Source of the DNA: Pyrenula massariospora
Taxonomy: Eukaryota > Ascomycota > Eurotiomycetes > Pyrenulales > Pyrenulaceae
NCBI GenBank assembly: GCA_021030905.1
Contig: JAGFMI010000002.1
Location: 992,001 to 1,056,000, forward strand
Length of the DNA stretch: 64,000 bases
Reading direction: 5' to 3'
Positions within the stretch are counted from its first letter, which is position 1, and every line of letters begins with the position of its first letter. The notes under the pieces were generated by a model. That model did not search any database. It had not been told where the DNA came from and saw only the letters and a list, made by a program, of their open reading frames with translations. Position numbers and translations under genes: made by a program. Below are positions 23,406 to 35,779 of this stretch, in pieces.

Positions 23406-23975
23406 TCAGGCGGTGCGTTCTGGATGGGCATGACTGGTGCAGCTGAAATGCATGTACAACAATGGCGGGCATGTGAACCAAGAGGAAGGAGTATCTCCGA
23501 TCCCGTCGGTGACGCGTGCTGTTCTGCAACGGGGCTTCGAAAAAGACTCTCCAAGTCTCCTACCAGCGCGGGCGACATTGGATAAGAGAAATCCGCACTC
23601 TTGGGCTCTTGTCACGAACCAAATGTAATCCAGAGCCTGCTGGCCATCCAACTTCAGCTGCTCAATAACCCTCCTCATACTATCCACAATGTTCCTATAG
23701 AGATGCTCTTCCTCCTCATTTCCCCCTCCCCCTCCTCCAACACCCTTCCTAAACTTACTCTCACACTTCCCGCCCGCATCATCCAAGCCAAGCCCCCGAA
23801 GCTCCAGCCGGCTAAACACCACCTTCCTACCTCAACTTGCACTCTCCTTATGCCCCGGAAACTCTTCGTCATGCTGGATTTCGCCATGCCACGTCTTCAG
23901 CCGGCGATCCCTACTGTCGATCAGGTAGGTTAGCGGGTAGGATTTCTCGCCGTCGTCTTCGCGCCCTCCAGCCAT
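23406..23975 (-). CDS. Hypothetical small protein, tentative two-exon model
   Basis: The frame 23406-23830 contains a convincing helical stretch, HLYRNIVDSMRRVIEQLKLD followed by GQQALDYIWFVTRAQECGF. Upstream, an ATG at 23975 begins MAGGREDDGEKSYPLTYLID. Joining at A|GTAGGG (exon end 23915) to an acceptor just before 23830 keeps the frame and gives 161 residues, but the intron so removed also reads as plausible protein (RLKTWHGEIQHDEEF), so the junction may be elsewhere. A Gly run (GGGGGG) precedes an acidic patch. I do not recognise a family. The last 35 residues look unlike the rest and may be intronic or non-coding. Alternatively the whole region may be a decayed gene. Confidence 0.35.
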
Positions 23976-25605
23976 TGGCCTCAGCTATGTGGTGGTATTC
24001 CTTTACTATACGTTTTCCCCTATAAACAAGAAGGGAAGAGAGCCAGTGTTGGCTGATGTCGACGGAGCGGGCGGGACGTAAAGGTAGAGCAAGAGATGAG
24101 TGCAATCCAAACCCCTGAGAAAAGGGGATAGAAGGTTGGGCAGGTTAAGGACCTGAGAGGCCAGAAAGAAGAGAAGAGCAACGAAGCGGCAGAGAAAGGA
24201 AAGGGAATCTAAAATAGGTCACCTTCCCGGCGCTTGACTCAGAGAAGGCCGCTGTGGTTGGGAAACCGACTTTGGCTCCCCTGGCCGGCTTGCGGACGGG
24301 TAGGCGCCTGAGAGCCTGGAAGAGATCTAGGTGTCGGTGGAGATGGAGACTATGGGATGCAGATTGGCGAAGTCGGGCGAGGGTGGGTGAGCAGCGTCAC
24401 CCTGGGCTGCGTGTTAGAACACCTAGGTCGCGCGACGAGGTAGGTAAAGGATGGCGACGTTTTTTACATCGCCCGAAACGGCAGATGTGCCAATTTACTG
24501 TAGTTAGTAGGGGGGAGACCTCCAATAAATCCCGGCTCCAGGATCATCAAATTGAATGGCCAAGAAGATACAGATCTTACGATGAAGGAAATGAATGAGT
24601 GTATGTATTGAAGACATGTATTTGACTCTTAGTACATTGGGGCTACAAACAATCCATTCTCTTTACGCATGGAAAACCCGAGTAAGGAAAGCTAGGTCCA
24701 CAACCTCCCATGCACTTGCTCCCTCCCTCACACACATCAAAACTAGCAAGAATTTCTTCACCTCTGCGCTCCATCTCACTGTCTCCTCTCAACCACCTCT
24801 CCCGTGGGGTCATGTCTTGGAAGCCCCTCCTCTCTGTCTCGCTCTGTCTGCTTTCATAAAATCCCACTCCCACTAAGTGCGTACCGCCTCGAACAAACAG
24901 GTGAACCATTCCTAGCTCGTCGTCCCACGCACCGCACAACACAGCTACCACCTTTTTCCACAGATGTCATTTTAACCACGAGAATAACGCCGACACCTTT
25001 CGCCCAAGCCCACCACTCCGCAAAGCCCCTCCACGTGCGGATTCTCTACTTCCGAAAGACCTCCCATTGCGCCAGAGATAACAGTATCAAAAAGTTCGTC
25101 AACGTTGCCCATCACTCCTTGTCAAATTTCCTTTCGTACATCGTGGCCGTTAGGTTGACTGCGGAAGCCGACAGAACAGTAAACAAGTGACACAAGTCCA
25201 GAGAGTAACCCCGACCCTCAATACAATACAAGTGCAGGTGATGCGCCAATAGCTGGGAAATGGAAGTTTTGCCACAGATCATCCAGCTCATTAGGTGCTT
25301 GGTGGAGATACTGCGGTGTCGGCGGTGACCAAGGGGCAATATCCAAAGAGCGACTTCCCAGCCCTATGGGAGATCACTCGGTATCATTTGGTTGAAAATG
25401 GGATCCTCGGTCAATGCCAGGTCGGACCGTGGACGCGAAAACCGGAGTCTGAAGATGGGGATGATATTCGATTTAGGGAGGCAAGATACCAGCGCGAGAG
25501 CTCAAATAAAAATCAGAGGACTTCTTGGATTGGCTTTCGGTATCGAACCACATTTTAAAGCGCTCTGACGTGATATTGGTCAGGTAGCGTGGCCAGAAGA
25601 CCGCA
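23976..25605. other. Intergenic, no supported gene
   Basis: Nothing recognised on either strand. The region near 24260-24460 is GC-rich and 24700-24830 is rich in short pyrimidine runs; both yield low-complexity frames only. Confidence 0.45.
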
Positions 25606-27098
25606 CTACTTCTTCCCATCTACATCTTCCATCGTAACGTCGGTATCTGGCTGCGGAACGACATTATATTCGGCAATGGGCTGCGCTTTTTCGAACCCAG
25701 CCTTCTCAATTGTCCCGTAGGTCCGATTTGAAAGCATCGCCGATTCTTTCGTAGCAGGCAGTTGCTGCTGCTCCTGTTCTGGCTCACGAGTGCTACTTCT
25801 TCCCAGACGCTGACACCATTTTTCTGCTTCCACAAGTGTAGTGTTGACGACACCGTTGACTTGCCTGACAACACCTAAGCCCTGCTGTGCTAAAATGATT
25901 GCTTGCCTTGCAGTCGACCCGGCTTCGTCGGTGCCCTCTTCAATGCGGGCCTCAGATGAAGCGGCCCAATGACGGTATGGTAGAGAGTTCATGTAGCCAA
26001 GGACCAGTTCTCTTGCGTTTGCTGGCAAAGCTTGGTTTGCGCATTTTCTAACAACGTCTTCGGCGGCAGCGAATGTTTGGACAACAAAAGCATTCATGCT
26101 CTTGATCTTCGCCAGCACGACATTTTGCTGCTGATGTTTCATTTCTCTTTCTTCGGGGGACTCGGGTTCGCTCTGCTTTTTCTGTTCTTCCCACTCTTTC
26201 AGCGTTGACTCTAATGCCTTCAAGGTCGAGTCAAGCTGGCCATCGGCCCAGAGGAGCCAATGGAGACAGCCGCTGAGAAGTTTCCGACTTTCCTCGCGCA
26301 TAGCAATGCCAAGACCGCTGACTCTCTGGACCAAGCCTGGTTGCAAGGATTGAGAGGGCTGACTGTTAGTATTTGAGCCTGCACTATGCTTCTCCTGATA
26401 GGAAGGGGACCTGCCAGTCTGGTCGTACGGAGGAAGGATTTCCGGGGTACTGGTTCCTGCCTTTTCCATGTCCACAACCGAGCCCTGGGGATTTCCAGGT
26501 TGGCCTGAACTTCCTCCTCTGTTCAACGCCCAGCGAAGACCGCTTTCGACACCTGTTTTTCTGCTAACCGAACCAATTGTGCCTGCCACGGGTGAGCCAA
26601 CAGTGCGCTCGAACAGTTCAGCTCCGTAGCGGAAAGGTGGGAATATTTTGCCGGCAGAGTATGCAGAGATGGAGCCGTTGATAGCGGCGCCGGCAAGGGG
26701 ATACTGCCTAGTAATGAGGTAGAGTAAGGGTTCTGGCTGTTCTGCATGGCGTGGATCTTCAGGAACAAAAGGAGGTGACGATATTGTCCGATCTGGGCCA
26801 GGAGATTGTGCTGTAGAGTAAAGGTTAGAGAACTTGATTGAGGGGAACTAGTCAGTCACAAACCGGATCGAAGACCTTCGAGTGCTTGTGCAGCCTCAAG
26901 ATCATCAATAGACAGCCCAGAATATCCATTTGCTGGTCTTGTTGGTCTCTTCCCTGTGTCTTCCATGACGCTTACTGCGCCTCTCGGATGTTCTTCTGGT
27001 TCATATTGAGGTGGTGCAGATAAGGCTGAGATCCCAGGTACGGGATGAGCCGTCGGCCAGTTTCCGGGCTCCTGTGAGGTCGGGATCTTCGTTGTCAT
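25606..27098 (-). CDS. opi1: Opi1-family transcriptional repressor of phospholipid synthesis
   Basis: Two exons (27098-26864 and 26810-25606) joined by GTTTGT..ACAG give 479 residues in frame. Features of the Opi1 domain are PPFRYGAELFERTVGSPVAG, TIGSVSRKTGVESGLRWALN, and further on a helical region ending in KSMNAFVVQTFAAAEDVVRK. The N terminus has a short acidic-helical module, YSGLSIDDLEAAQALEGL, shared by filamentous-fungal members. In yeast, Opi1 is held at the ER by phosphatidic acid and Scs2 and moves to the nucleus to repress INO1 and other UASINO genes. I did not see the yeast-like leucine zipper or a clear FFAT motif in the parts I read, so the filamentous homologue may work differently. 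A 90-codon open frame lies in its presumed 5' leader (27196-27467). RdRP lies upstream on the same strand. Confidence 0.88.
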
Positions 27099-27195
27099 CG
27101 AAGCAAAATATGGGTTTGAGCTACGGCTAGCGTGCTTAAAATCTCGCGACAAGAGGTCAGGGAACAAGAATAAGGCTTCGAGCCAACTCAACAGG

Positions 27196-27467
27196 CTAAA
27201 GGTCTACATTCACAATGGTCTTGGAGTTGCGGTCAAGGCTTGGAAAGGGAGGGAGGGAGAAAAAGCAAATTGGGGGGAGGAAGAAGTCTGCCGTGGGGGC
27301 GCTCGAGGCGGTCGACATGTGACACGCTTCGACGCCGATGCGGAAGGCAGTCGCGGTCTTGGCGGGGTGCCGGCGGAAGTTCCCCATCACCGATATCGCA
27401 CGCCAAAACGCGGCTTCAAGAGAGCTTTCTGGGGCCGATTTTGAGACGATAGGATCAGTCATCATTT
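27196..27467 (-). other. Possible upstream ORF in the opi1 leader
   Basis: A minus-strand open frame between the RdRP stop (27673) and the opi1 start (27098) encodes about 88-90 residues, beginning near MMTDPIVSKSAPESSLEAAF. It ends about 100 nt before the opi1 ATG. It could be a regulatory upstream ORF, a small separate gene, or chance. Its first half has protein-like composition; its end is Pro/Phe-rich. Confidence 0.25.
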
Positions 27468-27672
27468 TCAAATTTGGCGCACTTTAATCAGCCGTCTCTG
27501 ACTGTCATCTAAAGCAAGATCTGCCCATCTAGTCCTACAAAGTCTCCGCTCCAAAAGCTACACATTGGGTATCTTTGCAACGCCATGAACCTTCGGACCA
27601 TGTAGTAAGCAGAGCCTTAAAACAGTTGACAATCGTAGTCAAAAGACTGAAACATCTTCAAACAGACTCCGA

Positions 27673-30600
27673 TTATTCTCCATCATCGGTATCATCGGCA
27701 TCACCGTCCAGCTCGAGCTCCTGGAACTCGTCGTCTTCCCGTTCACGTAGTCTTTGCACCGCCTTGGTATTGATTTGAAGGCTCGGGTAAATATCAGGAA
27801 CCACGCTTCGACTTGGGTCCCCCATCTCGGCTTCCATAACCTGAACTTTCATTTGACAAAGATCAGGGCCCGCCATGTACCAAGCGAATGACCCCTGGCT
27901 GCTCTTCGAATAGAAATAGGACGCACGGAGGTTTCTCCACCGACTGCTCGTTAACTCCCATTCACTCTTTGCGATCATGGGATGATTTGCATGCACTGGT
28001 TGTATTTTCTCCACTTCTTCTGCCAGGTTCTGGGTCCATCGAGAGAAATTTCCTTCTTTCGACCTCTCTAATCTGCTCGCTATCGCCGCCCATTGATCGA
28101 ACATACCTTTAAAGTGGTTCTCGAGGTGTTTCAAATTCTCCTCCATGCGGGTGGTTTCCCCACGAAGCCTTTTCAATTTGATATAGTCCTTACACAAGTC
28201 TAAAGGCCGCGTCAGATCTCGGTCCTTTCCGCTTGGTCGTGGCCATTTCTCACTGAATTCCGTAAGGCGATTTTCTCTCTCGGGCATTGCTGTTTCAAAT
28301 TTAAGCTTGTCAATCACGTTTGCCGAGATCCAGGTTCTTGGAGACTCTTCTTTGTACGCTGGATCCTGAAGTCTCACACAGCCTGTGCTTCGCTGAACCT
28401 GCTGCCAGCTCTCGCTCGATAACAATAGTCCTTGTTTTGAACGGTCAACAAGATACCCAGCTAGCGTGGCCAATAGTATCGCCTCTGGTGAGGAGAGTGA
28501 ACCACTTTGATAGACAAGTTTTTCATGCTCATTCGTGCAGACGCCAAGCAGTCCACTGTTCAGATTGAAATGGAAGCAAGATCTCAAGAAGTCGACAACA
28601 GCTGCTTCTTCCGGTCTATGACTAGAGAATATTGAGCCAATGTTTCGCGACACTTGTTTTAAGCCACAGTCCTCGGGAGAAAGTGTGTCCTCTGGGACAT
28701 CTGCATTTTGAAATGGTACAACCACGGATTGGTCCCAGCATACCCATACGCGATCACCGTCGTAGTCACCACCAGACAGCATTGAGGCTAGCGGAGTTCT
28801 ACCCTGCGTCGAAAAGACGATAACATCCTTGAAGTGTCGGAGCTCCCGCTTCCAAGACGCTTTCCTTCGCTGAATATCAGAAGGCAAATGTGCTGGAGAT
28901 CTCGCAACAAGGACGTCGAATCCGTCCAAAATATTATCTGAGAATTTCGATGTTGTGTCTGTCCAGACCTCGGAGAAGCCGAGGTGGACTTCATCTTCGG
29001 CCAAAATACCGTATGGATCAGCGATGCAATACAGGTCAGTGGTTAAAGGTATTTTGATGGCTAATTTGTCCATATAGCGTTTGAAATAACTCGAGAGGAA
29101 CGCACGTAAGCGGTCTAAAAGCGCTGGACAGTCTGCTGGCAAGAAGCCACTCTCAAGCAAGTAAATCGCCTGTTCCTCTGGTTCCGCCGGCCAACGGCCA
29201 TTGTACTGAATACCATCAATAGGGCGGAAGTATCGCTGTTGTGTCTGGATCCAGGTGCGAAGCTTCAGGCGATCCGGCATAGCATCCAGGAGGCTGTCGA
29301 AGAAAGAATGTGTCTCATCAAGCAATTGCTTTTGAAGTTTTTCAACAGGAACACCGCGGTCGTGAAGAATGGTTAGGAATTGCTTTGTGACAGCGGCAAT
29401 CCGAGGGGGCCGAGACCATTCATTCACATCAAAGGTTCGTTGATGGACGTCTGCTTGGGCGTGATGACGAGGATGGGGTTTGATTTTCAACTGAGAATCT
29501 GATACCTCAATCCAGTATTGGCGGCCGCTTATCTCTTTGTGGATTTCATCCTTGTCAACCATCCAAATTCCTTTCGCGCCCGCAATACGACCTTGAAATA
29601 CACTGGGAGTACGTGTGAGTCCAAGCTGGTTGGCGATTTCATTTGCAGCTGTTTGTGAAATCCGCGCACACCCATCGTTCATAACGGGATGGGTATCCTT
29701 CAGTTCAATGAATTCTTCTGTAGCAAAAGCTATAGTAGGACGATTTCTTGAGAGCCCCAATGCCAATCTCTGGAAAAGCTTGCAATCTGTCGAATTCTGG
29801 TTGTGAGCGAATGGCGTGTGCCACTTCAAGAACTCGGCAATGCTCATTGGTATCTGTTTGGGGGGAAATTGAGCCGAAGGCATGTCTGTGTCATCTTGTG
29901 AAATCGGAAAATCATCTCCGTCAGCTGCAAAAAGGTGTAATTTGTAGCCCCGGGGTCCTTTGTTTCTGGATGCACGCTTGACTTCTTCGACGTAGAAAGC
30001 TCGCCATTTACGGCCCAACAAACAGTGCGTATTACTAGCAACCCATCTTGATAGTGCGTCGTGCAGGTAATGCGAGTTGGTTTTCAAATGTCCTGGTAGG
30101 TCCTTCTTGCCAAGAGACGGGAGATGCAACACCAAGAAACGGTCGGAACCAAATCGACGGTGAAAGCGACAGCTTCGCTCAAGCCTCAGAGTTTTCAGAC
30201 TTAGGCGGAGCAGGCCTTTTCGCTTAGGTTCACACCACGTGAGTGTGCCTGAGAGGCTGACTGACATAGAATCTTTGTAATCGAGGAAAGAACCGTTGGC
30301 TACATCCCAGGCTCGAGACTGCGGATTTTCTGGCATCCTCCGGGGATTGACGCCTGGGAACTCTAATATACGTCGCCAGAAGCTTTGCCGGTCTGTTGTC
30401 TTCCTCAGCGTTTCGTCCGCAAGTAGATTTTCTAGAGGAATCGCTAAACAGTCCTTAACGCGACGAATTTCAAATCGGTTGCGTAGCGGGATATCTCCCC
30501 AGAGTCCCGGAAGCTCTTGTGGAAATGGACCGTGATCTATCAGCTCCTGCAAAAAGGAGTTTGTAATGGCCGGAGTTTCAGTCTGGTCTGGGATCTCAAA

Positions 30601-31675
30601 TGAGTCTCCGAGGGCCTCGAAAGATTTCCGAGCATTTTCATCCGTGGCTAACAAATGTTCAATGTCAGGAAACATATCCTGAGACCCATCCTGAGAGGCG
30701 CCTTGTTCAGCTTCAATGAAAGAGGTTGCAGCGGAGTTCGGTTCGGTAGAGTTTGCTTGGCTAAAGACCTTGGAAATACGAGACGAGGATGGCGTGGTTG
30801 TGTTAAAGCTTAATTGATTGGCGTCAGAAAAGCTGGCAGAATGATCTTTCATCAATACGCTGTCAGACTGCGCCCGTATAAGATGACTGGACGACTGACG
30901 CTTCGATGGGGTGATGTTCTATTTCAGGTTTTGTCAGTGTGGAAAGAGCTACCTTTTGGAAATAGACGAGATGAAAGAATATGAAGCAATGCAAGAGGGG
31001 TAAGTACCGAGAGCTCCGAAGAGGGCTTCTTCCTCTTAAGATTCAAATCGATCCGCTGTGTGTCTGAACGGCGCTCGGACTTGCTTCTGGGAGCCGTTTT
31101 CTTGACTAGTGGTGGTTCCATCTTGCTTGACTGCCGCTCATAAACGTCGGAGTTGTTCGCTAGATCGCACTCTTCCATAAGTCTTCTCTCGAGATCTTGA
31201 AGTATCGCCTCCTTCTGTTCCTTCGTAAACGATGCAGCAGTCTTTGCGGCGCCGTCCCGGATGAAAGAGCTCATAATTGACTGTGATGGAAGCGTTCCCG
31301 GCTCCTGTGACGGTTTGTGAATCCATTCCGAGACAAACGCCTGTGCCCATTCCTCAAAGTCCTGGATGACCTCGCTCACTTCAACGCTTGACTTCCAGAG
31401 CAGGAAACGAATCTGGGCAGAAATACGTTGTTCCCTTGAATTTTGATACTTCAGCAAGGTCTGAGGGGGAACACCATGCTGTCTGGGAAGCTTAAGGCCA
31501 TATCGTAGGTTAAGATCATTAATAATCCTATCGCTTTTCTCTCGAACCTTTTGCGGAGTTTTCTCAATTGAAGATGAGGCTGATGAACTCCCGGTCTGTG
31601 CAAATCAGGGTCAGTATGTCATGCGAGCGACCGAAAGGATCAGCTAAAAATTACCATCGCAGTCCCATCAGCCAT
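27673..31675 (-). CDS. qde-1: RNA-dependent RNA polymerase, QDE-1 type
   Basis: Three exons (31675-31655, 31595-31008, 30894-27673) close in frame to 1276 residues. The first exon has only seven codons (MADGTAM), followed by a 59-nt intron. The catalytic motif is MLSGGDYDGDRVWVCWD near residue 910, with the three Asp residues that bind metal. The Tyr in GGDYDGD points to the QDE-1 branch, as SAD-1-type enzymes usually carry GGDLDGD. Other family landmarks are VFQGRIAGAKGIWMVD and HTPFAHNQNSTDCKLFQRLA. The N-terminal 200 residues are poorly conserved and basic (KRKK near the end of exon 2), as in QDE-1. Such enzymes make double-stranded or aberrant RNA in quelling and the DNA-damage small-RNA pathway. 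Length is a little under Neurospora QDE-1. No disruption seen, so an active silencing pathway is likely. Confidence 0.9.
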
Positions 31676-32694
31676 AGTGAAAAGTATCGCTGAACAATTT
31701 CAATTGAGACTAGGTGCGCATAAGCTCGTGACAGAGCGGCTATAATTTTGGTTCGAAAGGGTGATTATCAAGACCGTCCATCCCAAATAGAGCTGAAAAG
31801 CCCAGCTGTGACAGCCCTGCAGCTCTCGAGGCTCTCCCCCCATGCTGACGCTTTGAGCCTCTGTTGATAAGGTACGAGAAAGGTAAGTCTAGCGGGCGAT
31901 TGACAGGGGATCGGTAAAGGGCGAACTCTATCCGCCCTGAACGTCCAACGGCCCGTCCCTCGCCTGGCACGCCAATGCGCTCCACAAACGCACACATTTA
32001 CTTGGTTCACTTGGTTGAGCCGCAGGTGCGATACCTTTTCGATGCAGACAATAAAACGCTACTCGTTCTATCCTGTCGGTATGTCTTGGATGACAAGTAA
32101 GGTGTGAAGCGTCTTGTCGAGGTAGAAGGAGTATGCAAGGTCTGCATCCCGCCCCGCTCTGTTGTGGGATGAGATAGCGAGCCATAATTGCTCTCAATGG
32201 TGTATCATGCTACTTTCGATTACGCCGCGGTCCGTTTTCCGTGGTTGTCGTACGAAAGAAGCAATTGTTGTGAAGAGGAGAACAATGAGTATAGTGTAGA
32301 AGCCGGCATTGGTGCGAGCGCCTACTACACGTCACGATTAATTTGCACCAGGCATCAAGGCATCGATCTGAAGGTCTCCATCATATTTAGGCGGTCTGAC
32401 ATTGATTACTTTATCCGCTCTCATACGACATTATATAACGCGTACCTTCCTCACTCCATGCGTCAAGATGAGGGTACGATCTCTATCGAGCAGCAAAGTA
32501 TACGCCATCCTGGACCGTCCCTCTCCCATCACAGTAGTCGACAATTCCAATCATAACACGGCATATTCCTAACTCGTCTATACAGTGCCAGAGACGCATA
32601 CCAGAACAAGCGAGGTAAAGTCTTCACCAGGATAAAGTATTGCATGATTCGCTACAGGCAACAAGGATGTTGGGCGCGCCGGTAGCTCCCTGTT
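31676..32694. other. Intergenic: RdRP promoter and calcineurin 3' flank
   Basis: About 1 kb without a supported gene. Short frames near 31740-32197 (minus) and 32188-32556 (plus) lack recognisable features. Confidence 0.45.
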
Positions 32695-34529
32695 TCAGTC
32701 CCTCCGTCGGTTCCCACGCGATCCTGAGGATCCACTAGCAGCCTTTAGCAATCTGTTACCTTCGTTCCAGTATGGCTACTTACATGCTAATCCTCCTCGC
32801 GACACCTTGGAGAGCAGTATCGTTATCTGCTTCATTTGCCGCGCGCTCTAACGCCTGTCTTCGTTCCTCGGCGCTCCGTTTCTCAAGTTCTTCGTGTGTT
32901 GGGGGGAGGCGTTCGTTCTGGAGATCGACTTTCCGTGCGTCTTCGAAATTGTGGATAGCCTGTTTGATGCCTTCAGCTCCAAGCATCAGTGTACCCGCTG
33001 GCAGACGCCCGCCTGAAGCCGTCTTGAGTTCCGTAACCCGTTCAGACTCCTCTCGGAGTACCTGGAAAACACGTGACAGCCGGCCAATCGCGAGAATCTT
33101 GTTCTTGATGGCACGTCGCTTGAACTCTGTAGACTCTGGGTCCATATTGAGCGGCGGAGATGCAGGGCCGCTCGAAGAGGGAGTATCATCCTCCAGCTCT
33201 TCTTTAGAACAAGTGTTAAGGATCGCGATTAGCATATCTGTAATTTTCTCGCCAACGAACGGCAGAGACCATGTGAAAACGTCCATGAAGTTCGGTAGCC
33301 AGTAAGGGTGTGGCGTGCAGTTGAATTGTCTAATGTTCATAACATTATTCTCGTACTTAAGAACAGCCGCTTTGTTGTTGTAGACATCCAAGTAATTTGG
33401 TGCACTGAATATCGTCATGACACTCGGAAAGCCAGTGGTGCGTGTTTTGCGGTACATTCGATAGCCGGCATCTTGTGCCTCATGTGCACGGATGATAGAA
33501 AGGAGGTTGTTCTTCTCGAGGAAAGCACACGCAGAAGGATATGAGAAGAAGTACGAGCATCCCCGAACGTGATTGTGCACAAAGTATTCCCCCGTTTTTT
33601 CCTGACCGAATTCTTCAAGCGGATCTGCCCAAAGGATATCGCACATCAAGCCATGAGTTGGGGGTTCCCGAAATCGATCAATCTAGCACGTCAGCTGATG
33701 CTCAATTTTGCTGACCACAAACTTACGCTCTTCAAGTCTTCTAATGTATGAAGCTCTGGACTTAGCCCGCCATGTATGCAGAGAAATTGTTTGTTCATGA
33801 TGGCGGCCAAAGGTAGAGCGCAGAAGGACTCCATACAAGCGTCGTAGATTTTTTCTGAATACTTGTGCTTGCATTCAAGCTTAAACGTGAAGTAATCTGT
33901 AAGATGGCGGCATTCGTGATTGCCTCTCAGAAGCCAAAGAGTGTTGGGGTACCATATCTTGAGAGACCAGAGGTACAATACGCACTTTGATCTGTAAGTC
34001 TAACATCCCACAAAGCAGAAACGAGCGTACCTCTATGCTGAAATAGCCTCGATCTACATAGTCACCAAGGAAAAGGTATCGAGTGTCTGCAGGATCACCG
34101 CCGACCTCGAACAACTTCATGAGGTCAAAGTATTGGCCATGTACATCGCCACAGACAGTGATAGGGGCGTCCATTTCAAGCAGATTAGGCTCAGCCTTAA
34201 GAAGCTCCGTGCCTGTCTTTATGATCCACAAAGCTTGATCTTCGGTCAATCGGCCCTCTCGATAAAAATGTTGCTTGAGGAACTGGAGGTTGGGCTTTGA
34301 ACGATCTTGAGGAGACCAAAAGGTATCGGCTGTGGGAGGATGAAAAGCTGGTGCTTGAACCTCTGCGGTAAATCAGCCAATGTCAAAGCTTTGTAATTGG
34401 ATATGGCGTACCCTTGCAGACTCTTTCTTGGGTGCTAACCTGCGTGCCATCTTCCATCGTGTGTAGCGTAAAGTCTATCTCGGGGACAGGCTTCTTGTCC
34501 ACCACTGCGCGTTCCATTGGACTCTCCAT
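32695..34529 (-). CDS. cnaA: Calcineurin catalytic subunit A (protein phosphatase 2B)
   Basis: Five exons (34529-34412, 34362-34031, 33984-33727, 33682-32784, 32734-32695) close in frame to 548 residues. Metallophosphatase motifs are all present: GDVHGQY at 111-117, GDYVDRG at 139-145, RGNHE at 170-174. The calcineurin B-binding helix, the calmodulin-binding segment ([20 protein letters not shown]) and an autoinhibitory-like stretch ([20 protein letters not shown]) follow. With calcineurin B and calmodulin it dephosphorylates Crz1-type factors in the cytosol and controls stress response, hyphal growth and often virulence; it is the target of FK506-FKBP12. The last intron lies in the RRIS codons: spliced, the tail reads [17 protein letters not shown]; unspliced, translation stops after RRISM at 32780. 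The spliced form looks right because it extends the basic/Ser tail common in fungal calcineurins. Confidence 0.95.
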
Positions 34530-35214
34530 GATGATCGAAATGCCCTAGGAGAACAACGAAAGACCTCCTTCGGTTGCTGCGCTTATGCGAAAAGGGTGCG
34601 CAAAAGTTCGAGCTGCACAAAGTTGCGGCGGGATTTGAGGCGGGTACGAACTCCTAGGTGACAAGCGACACGGCGGCGATAGCCAGCTTGACAGGGGCCA
34701 AAAGTGTTTCAAGAATTCTCGTTTTTCCTCTTGTCATAGAAACTCGCTCCACTGTTGGTCAAAATAGGTGCGGCCCTTTCTTGAGCGATGTTATGTTTGG
34801 GGGCAATCAGGGTGAGCCTCAGGCACGAACCTGGCACGTGATCTCGCTCAACTTAAAACTCCAGTCCAACCGTTCCAGCACCTTCAGATGGTTTTCTTGG
34901 TCAAGTCGAGACACCAGCTCACAAGCTAGACGAAGGCATAGCCATCTGGGTGCGGCATGGTCTGAATAATAGGAACTTGTGGAGCGACGCTAGGTAGATT
35001 TTCCAAGGGTCTGGGTCAAAGGGGTCTGGAGCGGGATCGTCATGTTGCGGGGCCACCTGTTCGTGGGACTTCTTGGGGGTTTTCACCAATCTTACGAGCC
35101 GTCCAGTCGGAAGCGAACAATGTCCATACTTGCTCTATGATAACAGTATAAGAATAAATGCAAATAAAGGAAATTCTAGTCCTCTATCCACCAAGCGAAG
35201 TCCAGTAGCTCGGG
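34530..35214. promoter_or_regulatory. Divergent intergenic promoter region
   Basis: Shared 685-bp upstream region of cnaA (minus) and the small coiled-coil gene (plus). No individual factor site or TATA element could be assigned with confidence from reading alone. Confidence 0.4.
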
Positions 35215-35779
35215 ATGTACGACACACACAGTATGGACCTTCACCTCAGACAATGTTACAGTTAAACAGCTAATTGGTGTAGAGTCTCACCCTCTTCTTG
35301 CCCAGATTCCTCTCACTGTATCTCCTTTTATATCATTACCTTCTGCAGTCACTCTACCATACACGTACAAAGCCGTCCCCTCCGCACTTCCCCCTTCCGT
35401 CACCATCGACCCCAGTGGCCAAGAGAAGCCGAAGTACGTCGTCTCATCGAGTGGCCACGCTGCTCATCCTGAGGATATAGCGGCTTCTTGTAAGACATTA
35501 CAAGAGCATATCAAGAAGTCAAAGGGGGAAGCTGAGGAGAAAATAAAGATGTGGGAGCAGAGCATCAAAGAGAGAGAACTCGCAGAGAAACGGCGTGTTG
35601 CCCCTGGATGGCTGGATAGAGAGGAAAAGATCCTGGAGCCGACGCGAGCAGAGGAGAAAGCCGCACAGAATCCAGATCTTATGGATAGTGCCACAGGTGC
35701 AATCTATACTACGACTTTAACGCCGAATAGAGAGGGCGAAGAGCTCGATCGGGCCTTTGGTGGACTGCAAATGAAATAG
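35215..35779 (+). CDS. Conserved-looking small protein with C-terminal coiled coil, function unknown
   Basis: Two exons: a 16-nt first exon (35215-35230) and 35283-35779, joined over a 52-nt intron with GTATGG, a CAGCTAAT branch point and TAG. This gives 170 residues starting MYDTHKSHPLLAQIPLTV. The middle is Pro/Val/Ser-rich (SLPSAVTLPYTYKAVPSALP). From about residue 75 it becomes highly charged and helical (KTLQEHIKKSKGEAEEKIKM, ERELAEKRRVAPGWLDREEK), a likely coiled coil. It then has ILEPTRAEEK and ends DRAFGGLQMK. No signal peptide or membrane segment. I do not recognise a Pfam family. The tiny first exon is inferred from frame and splice signals only; without it there is no in-frame ATG near the N terminus. 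It diverges from cnaA. Confidence 0.6.
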
